From positions 7,022,001-7,086,000 of the forward strand of contig BRXU01000004.1 of NCBI GenBank assembly GCA_030267565.1: DNA of 64,000 nucleotides, written 5' to 3'. The notes below the pieces were generated by a model. That model had not been told where the DNA came from. It saw only the letters and a list, made by a program, of their open reading frames with translations, and searched no databases. The position numbers and the translations under genes are program-made. Source of the stretch: Pleodorina starrii. Lineage: Eukaryota > Chlorophyta > Chlorophyceae > Chlamydomonadales > Volvocaceae. Below are positions 47,814-59,400 of the stretch, one piece after another. The stretch's first letter is position 1, and each line of letters begins with the position of its first letter.

Positions 47814-50800
47814 GTGGTTTGATGGTGGTTACCCGGTTAGTTGAGAAGTGCCCTGAAGTGTTCTGTTGGGGGCCGCATGCCGGGGTGTGGGGTGGGGTAA
47901 AAAGAAGATACCGCAGCGGGGGCGCCACGCCCGGGCGCTGCAGCTCTCCACCCGAATGGAGTTGGGGATAGCAACCGAGGGCGAGGGCGAGGGGGTGTCA
48001 ATTGTTAAGCACTGCGGGCGGGCGAGATGGCGGCATGGGCGCGAGGGGCAGTTGCGGGGGTGGGGGATGGCGGCGGGTACGGCGGATCGCCCGAGCGAGC
48101 GCAGGCGGACTGGCTGCGTGACTGACTGCTTGACTGCGGGATGGAGGGGCCGAGCCAATGTGTGGCGATGTGTATCTGGCGGGGGATGAGACGATGTGGT
48201 GCCAACATGGCCCCAAATGAATGTCTCAACACTTTCAGTTCGACGTCTGCCGGGGAAGTACGGAAGGCGCCTGGGAGCCTGGGCCCTGCTGGTTGACTTT
48301 TGGTTGAGAGTGGGTTAGTTTGTTCTGGTTGGCTGGGCCGGCGGGCAAGGGCCTGCTTCGCTTGCTTTGCAGCACTCCGGGCCTTGAGAGAGGAACACAC
48401 ACATGTGGGTGGTGGAGGTGGTGGAGATGGTGTGTAGCTGGTTGGCTGGGCGACTGGCTGGGTACAGTTCTAGATATGCCCTGGTTTGTACTATATCATA
48501 TCCTGTCCTGTCCTGCGCGCGCGAAGATTGTTGCGGCGCGTGCCCGTTTTGCTTGTGGGCTGGTTGATCGACGCACGGGTGGGTGAGGAAGGTGCCAGGG
48601 GTGGATTGAGTCAGCGTATCGGTAGGAGCGGTGGGACCCGGGTAGGGCCTCGGGCGGGAGGAGAAGGGCGGTTCATGCGCCTGGGGAGGCCAGGACCGGG
48701 GGGAGAGGAAATAGGAACTCAAGTGGCTGGGGGGGAGGGGTGGACGCGCCTGAGAAGCAGGAGAGGAGGCACAGGAGAGGGGCTGGAGCTGTCGCGGGCG
48801 GCGCGGCGCTACGGGGTTGTGCGATTGTCGTGGTGGGTGGAAGGGGGAGGGAACTAAAGACGGGGTGGTTGGGAACTGGGGACGATTAGGGCAGTTAGGA
48901 CAGGGTGGTCGCTACGCGGCGTTGGCAACTCATTTCGCGGTGACCCGCGGGACATCTCACGGCGGGCGGCCAAGAGTACGCCAAGTTCGGCTTCACCGGA
49001 TCTGAGAGGGAGGACGGCTCAGAAATAGGGGAATTTCTTTCGATGCGTTGCCGCAAGGGCACCGCTTTGGCGCAGGGCAGCAGGGGCGGAGTAAGATGAA
49101 AGTTGCGGAGATGACTGGATGATGAGGTTGCTGTCCGTCTTGATGCCCGTACCGAAATGGTACGGCTGTGCGGTTCTGGACGGCCGGAATGTCGTTGTAC
49201 GATAAGCTATTGAGCGGGAGGAGTGGCAGGAGGGTTTCCTCAGTATGACCCGGCGGGCTGCCGTACTTTGGTGTAATTAGGGGTTTGGGGTAGCTGATAA
49301 GATGACCCAGGCCCCGGCGCCCGCCTCGACGGTAATGTTGAGATTGTAAACCCTTGGTCTTTGCACTAGCTGCACTTTGCTATCGGTGTGTGTGTGTGTG
49401 TAGGTGCCATACAAGGGGGATTACATGCAACTGCGCATTGCAACGACGAACCGTGTAAAGTCTGATGAACCCTCTCGAAGGACTAAGTCCTGAGTTCATG
49501 AAACAGCGCTCCAGCAGACAAGCTTGGCGACCCATGGTTCACGAAACACAGCTCCGGTTGCACCGACCTGCCGCGACAACGCTCACCGGATGATGGCCGG
49601 CAGTGGGCAGTGTCTCGTCGGCCGGGGCCCTCGGGTGACTTGGGTACGGCGCGATGTGAAAGAAGGTTGTTGAAGGGTGTTGTGCTGGTTGTTACAGTGG
49701 GCTCCAGACTCTAGAACTGGAGTAGAGCCAACAGGTAAAACTGGCTGTGCACTGTACCGGAGGCACCCAGGGCAGCATTGGCGTATACCCAGACGAGACC
49801 GCGCAAGGTGAAGCTTGTCTGGCCATGGGTGCCCGTAGTTACATCCGGTTGCATTACGCCCGGATACCGATACGCGCAGATGTTGCAGTTACGTTGTTCT
49901 CGCATTTGTGAGCTTTCGAGACACATGAGACTGCCGCATCCGAAAGACCAGAACGAGGCGTTCGCCTGTCTGTGTGGTGTGCGTGAGCCATGACGCGTCG
50001 ATCGTTTCACCGCGGCATCTGCAAAGTCTGCGACACCGCCTTGCGACTGCTTCGTTACACGGTGGCATGGCAGAGCCAGACGCCACGCCGCTATCGCGTA
50101 GAGTCCACTGCGCATGCCCCATGCAACCAAGGCCACGTATTTTTCACGGCTCGAGGCCGGTCGGGCGACAAGGCGTGGCGTGCGTAGGCTCGCCGGGCCT
50201 CGCTCGCGCGCGAACACGGTGGGGCCACAGCCATCCTCAATTATCAACGTCCACTTGTCTCCACTTCCATATTCTGCCTCTCCCTTTTCAGAGAGATCTC
50301 CAGGAAATTCTGCATTACTTTCGAGCAAACAAAGAAATTAGTACTGCTCTGAACAGTACTTTTTGACAGGGTCGGGTACGTGTTGCGACCATCAAACCGC
50401 AGCAGACAAAAGCCTCCCTCCAGCCCTCCCTCCACCTGCTCGTCGGTTCGCGCCAAGCTGAGGTGCCCGGGGCACCCTTTGCGGCCCGTTGATGCGGTGC
50501 CACGGGCTAGCAAGCACACACGCGCACGCACTCTTCCATATTGTGTAGAGTGGCACCATCAGTGCAGGACGACGACAAGCTGCCGTACCGGGCTGTCCCC
50601 CAAAGCGCATTTACGCGGGACCGATGAGCAAATACATCACAACAATCCCCAAAACATTAACCAACGAAAAGTACTCGCCAACAGGACCGCCATTTAGCGC
50701 CCGAGATGAACCACATTTCCACACGGCCTCGCGGCTCGAAACAGGGCAAATATGTCATACAAGTATGACAGCTGTAGTTCCTGCATTCGATATCGAATCG

Positions 50801-51995
50801 CCTGGGAAACCCCAAGCAGTGCCGTTTCAAAGCCCGCCCGAAACCGGGAAAATCCCATCTACAAACAACCGCTTATTAGTAAGATCCCAAAAAACAGTGC
50901 GGGTAAGGACAGCGGACAAAACTACATGTGCAAACCCGATTGCCCGACAAACCACCCCTACAACCGAGCGAGGGCCCTCGGCTCTCCAGGAGGATATGCA
51001 TCTGAACAGACGAGGCCCAGGACTGACGGCAGCAGCAGCAGCCAGCCAGCGCACAGGCCCCATCCCTCCACCAAGCGGACGTCCCCAGACTGGACAGCAA
51101 CATGCGATGAACTGCCAGGTCCCATCAAACCAGACACACGTAACAAGCCACAACCGGGCCCAACTGCAAGCGCGAATAGGCGCGCTGTGAGCGGCCACAA
51201 AAGAGATGTATCACAGACACACACACTGACGATGCGAAGCGCGGCCAAAGTGCGGGCGCGCGACAGTCGCACGCGTAGAACACGTTACCTTGTGTCAGCG
51301 AAACAATCAGGTTGAGCAGGCGCTGCCGCGTCCACGGCGGGGTCCATATATGTGTAATCCACCAGAAGCACGAACCTGCTTTGGTCCTATTCTACAAGAA
51401 GATTAGGTTGTTGATCGGCCAGCTTATTGCCCTCCCCCCGCCCGAGTCATCGGAAGAGCACAGCGGGTCGGGTGAACACGCAAGCAGGTGGTCGTACAGC
51501 CAAGCAATGCTCTCGGCACAGAACGGTAGGCAGGCAGCCAGGCGGGAAGGCAGTCAGTCACTTCGCGTCAAGAAATGCACTCGGATCGTTCCTCCCGAGA
51601 GTCCCGCTCCACGCGGGGAGCAACCGGGCGCTTCACACCACGCACACGCATGGGATTCAACGCTCCTGAGCATCGCCCTCACCGCTCGCAATCCTTCCTC
51701 GTAGACACAGGGACGTAGGACCACCCACCTACGGGATGCAGCCTGGGAGCGCAACTGCTCACGCCAGTTGCCAGCCCCTCGTCTCTCGGCCCTCACGGGA
51801 CCTGCCAGCTGCCCCAACCGCAGGCCCTGTCACGCCCCATCCCGGCGAAAGCAATCTTCTCACCAAGCCAGACCGACCGAACTGCATAATGAAGTTGCTC
51901 TGTATGCTCTCCAGGAACTCAAGCTCTTGGATTCTGACACCTTGGCGCGCCTCACGCGCTCACCCCCCACCAGCAGATGCCGGCGCTGTGGGCCC
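47814..51995. other. Region between the two convergent H+-ATPase genes
   Basis: Both 3' UTRs lie here. TGTAA on plus occurs at 49272-49276 and near 49345. A minus-strand TGTAA at 50055-50059 is a distant candidate for copy 2. The motif AAGAAGATACCGCAGC near 47900 is also seen in a LEPA intron near 30679. No coding sequence or RNA gene is supported. Confidence 0.5.
49272..49276 (+). terminator. TGTAA poly(A) signal, H+-ATPase copy 1
   Basis: TGTAA lies about 1.46 kb after the stop, which would make a long 3' UTR. It is the first copy I found downstream of copy 1. Confidence 0.35.
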
Positions 51996-54900
51996 CTACA
52001 GGCCCCCTGCCGCGTGGTGCTTGGGGTTGCTGACCCGCGCCAACGCTCCATGGCCGTGGGCGTGCGGGTTGGCGCCCGTGAGGCCCGCGGCGGTGTTGGC
52101 TGTCAGCCTCTCCGCCGCGTCGCGCACTCCGTCCAGCACAGGGTTGATCTCGTCACGCAGCTGCGGGTTCAGGTCAGCGGTGGCGTTCTCCAGATTATCC
52201 ACCGCCTGCTCCAGATTGGCCACACCGCCCTCCAAGTCGCCCTTGACCGCAGCGGGCTGGACGCCCTGCGACGCAACGGATGCAGGGGCGCAGCGGGAAG
52301 TCATGAAAGAGGGGAAGTGTTTGCGGAAAAAACATAGCAGGAAGGCAAGCAGCGCAATGCCGGTGTCAGGCTGGACATTGGTTGGGTTGTACGGTGGGCG
52401 AGGAACAAGGACGGGTGTGCAGCTTACGCGTTCCCTGACTACCCTAGCAGCAAGGCGGCAGCGCAGCGCACGCTGCCACGGCAGGTGGGGGGATATGCGA
52501 CGGCGCAAAAGTGCAAGGTGCAGCGCAGACGGGGCAGCACCTCAAGCGCACACACACCTGCTTGAGGCCGGCCGAGATGTGCGCCAAGTTGGCCGAGGCG
52601 CGCATGAGGTTGGCGGAGAAGCGGCCCAGGCCACCCTCGGCCTTCATGACGGTGGCGATCTTGTCCTGTGCCTCCCCGACCTGCAGCAGCAGAACAGAGT
52701 GGGGCGCGCGAATTTGCAGCCGGTTCTCACCCGTAGCATGAAGCAAGTAAGCAGGCTGGCGGTTTGAAATCAACCTAATGCGGGTGGAGTCTCGGGTTCC
52801 GACCGCCACGGCTGCACCAATGTGCCCCGGGCGCGTTACAGGTGGGTTTGCCACGGGAGCGAGCGCCGGTAGCCGCGCGGAGACAAACGCACCTTGGCGG
52901 CCAGCAGCTTGCCCTCCACCAGACCCACGCTGTGGCGGGCCAGCGGGTCATGGGCCACGCTGGTAGCATCGCGCTTGTTCACGACCAACTGCGAAAGGGC
53001 GGACGGATAGACACGTATCAGGGAGCAGCGAGGAGATGCGCAGAGCTCATCACTTGGCTGCGCCGGCACTCAAATGCTGCACGCAATGCACGGACATGGT
53101 GTTGCAAACTTAGGATGCATTTTCCCTTCGTTGCGTGGCTCCGTCGAGATTGGGGAATCACGTCCCGCAATCTAGCACAGCCGCGCGGGGGTTGCTGATA
53201 CTGTGTTTTGGTGTGTATACGTATACGGTTTGGGAGGTGTTCAGGTCAGTCGGGTCCCTGCCAGGTCGGCTTACCGCGCTGTTGATGTCGAACATGTTGA
53301 ACTTGTGCATCAGCCAGTAGGCGCCCACCTGCGCGCCAGAGCGAGCGAGCAGCAATCAGGCAGGGTGAGACGAAAGAGCAAAAGTGATGATGAGATGAAG
53401 GGTCGGTTTCGTGGCCGCAGGCTTCGCTGGCCAGAACCTGCCTGGTCTCCGAATCTCCCACCTTCATGAAGTCCTGGATCCACCACCAGACAAGGCAGTA
53501 GATCCAGATCCACAGCGGCATGAGCGTGTACTCGCCGTACGCCAGGCCCTCCGTGGGCGTGTTGTCGGTCTTGCCCTTGGGCCACACGCAGGCCAGGATG
53601 GTGGAGATCGACAGCGCCAGCATGGCGGCGCCCAGCAGAATGGGGCTGGGCTTGGAGGCCCAGAAGAAGCCGTCGTGGGTGCGCGCGGAGAAGAGCGTCA
53701 AGAAGTCGGAAACGGAGACCTTGAGGTAGATCATGGTGGTGATCTGGTGTGTGGGTTTCGGGGCGGCGCGACGGGACCAATGTTATGGGTGGAGCAAGGG
53801 AAGGGCGACAGCGGGGCGGGGCGGGGCGGGCCGCCAGACGTCGACACGCAGATGATTAGGCAAGCACGATACGAAGATATTATTCAGAGCCACAACCAGC
53901 AGCGTCAAGCTTGTTGTAGGGACCGACGTTTGAGGGCTTGTTAGTCAGGCCCGATCAAACCCAAGGCCCCGAAGGCACAGGGAAATGCGCCCCCATGTCG
54001 TACCTTGCCGTAATCCATGCGTCCCATTCCCCACTTGTGGAAGATGCCGTTATGGTTCCAGCTGTCCAGGGCAGCCCACAGCAGCAGGATGCTGGATCCG
54101 CAGGCCACCATGCCCAGCACGATGGACACGGCGAAGAGCGCCTGCGGAGGTGCGGAGGTGTGGTGGGGCACATGAGTATCCGTCCTCAGCAGGGTTGTAC
54201 TGCACACTGTTCAATTCAGCCAAATTCATTCATTCAAGCCCAGCTAAAAGCCTGCTTTGCCTGCTTTAAAGGCGCCTACTCCTCGGAGGGCACGGCACTA
54301 GCCACCCGCAACTCACCGGCAGGTTCCACTTCTCGGGCATCGTTGTCGGCTTGACGTGGTCGTATCCGATGGAGATGAGGGTGCCATCGTTGAGCAGCGT
54401 GATGAGCATCAGCATAAGAACCTGAGGCAGGGAAACGGCGCGACAGCAAAAGGCGGGGCAGGGCCGACGTGGGGCGGGGGGCAAACGTGCGGGGGGCGAT
54501 ACGCACGATTGTGAGTTATGGCAAAAACCACTCTCAAGCTACCCGCGCCGCGGTGCGGCTTCACGCACCCGCCCCCCAGGAGGGCCTGACCCTGACATGC
54601 ACACGCACGAAGGCACGCACGCACGGACGGATGCCGGGCCACATCTGCCATGGCGGTCCCATCTGCCATGGCGAGGATCTGCACTGCGCAGGCCGCCGAT
54701 CCCAGATCTTCACCCCACAAAAACGGGCCCGGAGCCTGCCCTCACCGGCATCTTGAAGAAGTCGGGCCACTCCTCGCCACAGTCTGCTGGTTGGCCGGCC
54801 TCCTTGCACTGCTCCTCCGTGGGCGCGTACATGTTGGGCTTGAGCGTCAGAACCGCTATGAAGAAGAACGTGAGCAGCTGCAGCGTGGCGGCGATACGGT

Positions 54901-57900
54901 AGTTGATGAAGTTCTTCATGCGCTGGAAGATGCAGCGCGCCGTCACGATGCCGTGCACGATGGTGCTGAGTCCCGGCTGGGTGAGCACGATGTCCGCCGC
55001 CGCGCGCGCCGCGTCGGTGGCTCCCTGCACCGCCACACCCACGTCGGCGCGCTTGAGTGCGGGCGCGTCGTTGACTCCATCGCCCGTCATGCCCACCGCG
55101 AAGCCGTTCTGACGCAGAGCCTCCACGATCAGGTACTTGTGCTCGGGGTACACCTGCGGGGGCGGGCGGGGGAGGGCGGGGGAGGGCGGGAGGGGGTTGC
55201 CGAGCGTGAGTAATGATGGCCGGAGGGCGGAATAGGACGGCTAAGCCGTGGTCGAGGCGTGTGTATGAAGTACAATGCACGCAATTACATGAGGAACTGA
55301 CGGGAAAGCGGCCCTGGTGACGAGCAGCCCCAATTCCATGCCATTAAACACCAAAGCGGCCCTGGTGACGAGCAGCCCCAATTCCATGCCATTAAACACA
55401 CCCCAACAGGCGCCGATTACCGTACCTGCGCAAATCCATCGGCCTCCATGATGACCTTGCCGTACTTCTTGCCCAGATCCTTGGGGGCCTTGCCCTCCGC
55501 ATCCATGGTGGGGAGGCTCTTGGGGTCCTGGATGTTGGTGCCCATACCCAGCACCCGGGCGGTCTCCTGCGTGAACAAGACAGTGGGCGGGGGAAAGGAG
55601 CGGGGCAATTAGCGCGCAATGTTGCGATTCGCCCCAATCCGGAGCCTGTCCTTCCCGAAACTGGTCGGGCTTCCCCTCCTCCGACGCCGACCCATGGTTC
55701 ACCCACCTTCGCAATGAGCAGGTTGTCGCCGGTGATCATCTTGACGTCCACTCCGAACGCCATGGCCTTGTGGATGGTGTCCTTGGTGTCCGGCCGCGGC
55801 GGGTCCAGGAAGGTAAGCAGGCCGGCCATGTGCCAGGTGTCGGGGTCATCTGCAGGGCGAAGCCAAGGCAGGGCGGCACAGCACAGAACCGAACGCATGG
55901 CAGGGTGAGGAAATAACATGCCGTGGAGCCAAAACGCATCCATCCGTCATGCATACCGCTTACCACTAAATCGCTACCACCACCAGCCCCTAGACCCCAT
56001 TGCCTACCCATCGCCCACCCGCCCCCCATGCCCCCTGCTCACCCTCCAGGGTCCGCGCGACGGCCAGGCAGCGGATGCCGCGCAGACCGAAGGCCGCCAC
56101 GGTCTCATCCACCATGTGGTGCACGCGCTCGTCGTGGGTGAGCTTGAGAATGATGTGGGGGGCGCCCTTGGTCACCTGAGCGATGGGGTCGTCGGGAGCG
56201 GCGTTGGTTTGTGGGTTGATGCAGGTACATTGATGATTCTGGGAGCTGCAGGTACCGTATCCTGGCGCTATCCACGTCCCCGCATGTGTGCGCACCCCGC
56301 CCGGTTGCAACACTGCTCCTTCATCCCAGACCAAAGCGCCATCCTGCCATGCCGTCCAGCCCCTGCCCGAGGCTGCTCAGCCCACCTTGAAGACCTTGCC
56401 GGTGCGCGTGTCCTTGATGGTGCCCTCGGTGCGCTTGACGGTGGGGTCGAAGGGCATGTAGTCCATCTGCTCGTACACGTCCAGTTGGGCCAGGTTCTGC
56501 TGCTCGCATGCCAGCACCAGCGTGTCCAGTGCGTCGCGGGGGGGCTCCCTCCACTTGGCGGCCAGGGCGGCCAGCTGCAGCAGACGAGCCTGGTCCAGGC
56601 CTGGAAGGTAGGTGGGAGTGTCCTCCTGCGCCGGGTGAAGAGTCAAAGGCAGGTTAAGGAGGGAAAGCCCTAATGGGGAGGGGAGGCGGTGTTGTCTGCG
56701 CTGCTCTGGGCAGAACCGACAAAAGGGGGTCCCGTGATGGACGATGCGAGCCGGGATATCTCGGGACCTGAGCGGCGGCTTCCACCAGCCCCAACAAAGG
56801 AAGCCCCTGGTCCCGCTGCTGGCCGCCGGTGCGAGCTCCGCGCCTCCGCCCCACCCAGACAACTCGGGGTAACAAGCCAACCCGTTACCGCCCCGCCCCT
56901 CCCCTCATCTCACGAAACTCGCCACGCCCGTCCTCTCGCCCATTGGCTAGTAGGTGCAGAAGCTTCGGCGCTCTTTTCCCTCGCCCCTTCCCTATCTGAT
57001 TTGCTCTTGCCTGGATGACCATCTTGTTGAGTGTGAGGGTGCCGGTCTTGTCGGAGCACAGCATGTTCATGCCCGCCATGTCCTCAATGGCCGCCAGACG
57101 GGTCACGATGGCGCCGTGCGAACTCAGCTGACGAGAGCCCAGGGCCAGAGTGGTGGTGCACACGATCTCGATGGCGATGGGAATGGACGCAACCAGCAGA
57201 ACCACGGTGAAGCTCAGGGCCTCCTTGAACACCTCGCCCTTGCCCAGCAGGTAGCCGAAGGCGGTGCCGCACAGCGCCAGAGACGTGATCACCAGCACAA
57301 ACATAATCTTGAGGAGGATCTTCTGCAGGTGGCCCAGCTCGTCATCTCCCTGCTGAAGCATGGCCGCGGTCTTGCCGAAGAAGGTGTTCTTGCCGGTGAA
57401 CTGCAGCGTGGAACGGAAAGAGTAAGGGCTTAAGGGAGAGGGTGGAGGTGCTGCTACTGTGCCCACATACCGGGAAGCTAATGCCCCGGCCAAACCGTTG
57501 CCATGCGTGCAGCCCAAACAGCGTGTTTCGACTGAAAAACGTTGCCACAGCAAGCAGCAGTACGAGCATCCCGTCGGCATATAATGCGGGTGGGGGAGGC
57601 ATCCGGTCTTCCGGTGCCGTTGCCATTACGAAGCTCTGCTCAGCACGTACCTCGACGGTTGCTTCCGTCTCGCCGCGGACGACGGTGGAGCCCATCTTTG
57701 CGCTGTCGCCCTTGTGCATGGTGACTGGCAGGGACTCTCCAGTGAGAGCGGCCTGGTCCACGTCCACTGTTGGGGTTTTGTAAGGTTCGGGTTCGGGTAG
57801 AGGGTTCGGGGTTGGTACTGGATAAATCGAGAGAGCGAAGATGAGGGCAAAAAACATGGAGCTCGGGTTGGTTCTTGGCCTGCCGGGCTGCATCGCGTGC

Positions 57901-59400
57901 CGTGAAACCCACGAGGTCCCACTTTGACATTACCCCTGGATACCAGCCTAACTGCCCAACGAAAAGCGAAACCCAAATACGAATACATACTTCTGGTCTT
58001 AATGATGAAACGTAACCCAGGCCAGTTCCGTAATTTTCGGCCACATTGTGACCGAGGCAAAAGCAACGAATCCCAACCCAAAATCACCCGTTCCGTGGTT
58101 GATGAGGCAATCCGCTGGGACGTTGGAGCCCGAGGCCAGCAGCACCAGGTCGCCAGGTACCAGCATCGCTGCGTCCATGTTCTGCCATGCGCCATCACGC
58201 TTGGCGGTGGCTTGCGGCTTGAGTGATGCTTTTAGGGCAGCGACCGCGTTGCCGGCTTTTGTGGTCTCATACCTGGTAATAGGTAGGGCATGCCCCGTGC
58301 GCACGCAAGTGAAGTGATTACCGTGCGTTTGACTCGACGGCGTTAGTCAATTATGTGCGGCATTTCAGAGAGAAGCCATGAAGGTATGAAGGCAATATAA
58401 AATCGCAGGTGCGACGCGCCGTCCCGTTCCCGGGGTGCCAACCCGTTTTCGACTTACCAGCCGAGAGTCGCGTTGATAAACTGAATGCCCATAAGGATGC
58501 CGAAGTCGGCCCAGTTTTGAATGGCAGCCTCAATAATCGCGGCGATCCAAATCTGCACAGGGGCATTCCCCATCCATCAAGACCACTTACACGGAGCAGG
58601 ACGCACAAACAGCATGTCGCGCATTGTATACGCCATAAATTGTGGTGTAGATCCATCTCGTCTGGGGCCGCGAACGCTTTGACTGTGGCCCTCCGTCAGC
58701 ATGTCTTTCCTAACTGGCAGTTGACAAGCCGTTAGACCCGACTCACCATGATGGGCATGGGTTGGTAAAGCTGTGGGGACATGAATAGGATGTAGGGGAC
58801 ACAGGAATAAGGGCGTGCTTACTGGCCGGATCAAGAGAGGCATGAAACACAACAAGGCAATCCATCCCTGCCGATATGGTCACTGGAAGCATGTGCAGAA
58901 AAGTAGAAGGATTTCCTCTGTACAAAGCATAATTTCCAGGAAGCCCAGGACGTAAGCAGACACACCGTCAATATAGTTTCGGAAAAAGCACCCCAGTCAA
59001 AATGTCGGCCAATCAGCATGGAACATCAAACCATTTGATGATATTTGTAAAGTACATAAACAGAGTAGACGCTGCGAAACGTGGGACTGCGCGCAGCAGA
59101 CACATGGCTCAGTCGCACCTGCCGCAAAAAGATAAGCCAGCTTGGCGTCACCTTCTCCTCCAGCTCATTGCGCCCGTGTACCTTGAGCAGCTCGTCGGCC
59201 TCTACAAGGGTGTCGGGGGGGTCAACACATGCCGCGCATCAGCTTCCGAGCCGGTCGCATGAACTTCCTCCGGTCGGTTGCGTAGACCAGAGGGCTCTAA
59301 TCTTACCTGCTGATGTAAGACCTTCGCTCGGTGTGAAGTCTGTCCTTGCCTCGCCCGCGTGGTCTAGACATACCTCTACCGTTTCTTTCTCCTCCCCCAT
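51996..59400 (-). CDS. PMA: Plasma-membrane P3A-type H+-ATPase, copy 2
   Basis: Nineteen minus-strand exons join in phase: 59400-59307, 59201-59119, 58770-58747, 58552-58458, 58272-58088, 57766-57651, 57400-57011, 56625-56386, 56175-56043, 55849-55707, 55566-55426, 55153-54746, 54421-54317, 54141-54004, 53743-53462, 53328-53275, 52988-52893, 52680-52558 and 52265-51996 (1039 residues). The pump core is complete: [19 protein letters not shown] (Asp about 316), [44 protein letters not shown] (about 571) and [15 protein letters not shown] (Asp about 696). Several exons equal copy 1 in length (83, 390, 141, 105 and 138 nt). Two others equal copy 1 exons cut in two (24+95 = 119; 185+116 = 301). 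The N-terminus (MGEEKETVEV) is short; the frame stays open upstream, so the start is tentative. The C-terminal 180 residues are helical and amphipathic (GDLEGGVANLEQAVDNLENA) and unlike copy 1. No 14-3-3 end motif. Confidence 0.94.
55305..55400. repeat. 48-bp tandem duplication
   Basis: Two identical 48-bp units (55305-55352 and 55353-55400, each starting AAAGCGGCCCTGGTGACG) lie in the intron 55154-55425... that is, on its plus-strand low side between exons 55426-55566 and 54746-55153 of H+-ATPase copy 2. Confidence 0.9.

Noticed and set aside
49711..50328. 205-codon minus-strand open frame between the H+-ATPase genes
   Set aside because: No recognisable domain, no exon pattern and no poly(A) support. 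It falls in likely 3' UTR sequence and may be a chance frame.
50752..51315. 187-codon plus-strand frame
   Set aside because: Composition is Ser/Pro/Arg-rich without conserved-looking blocks; probably antisense to the 3' UTR of H+-ATPase copy 2.
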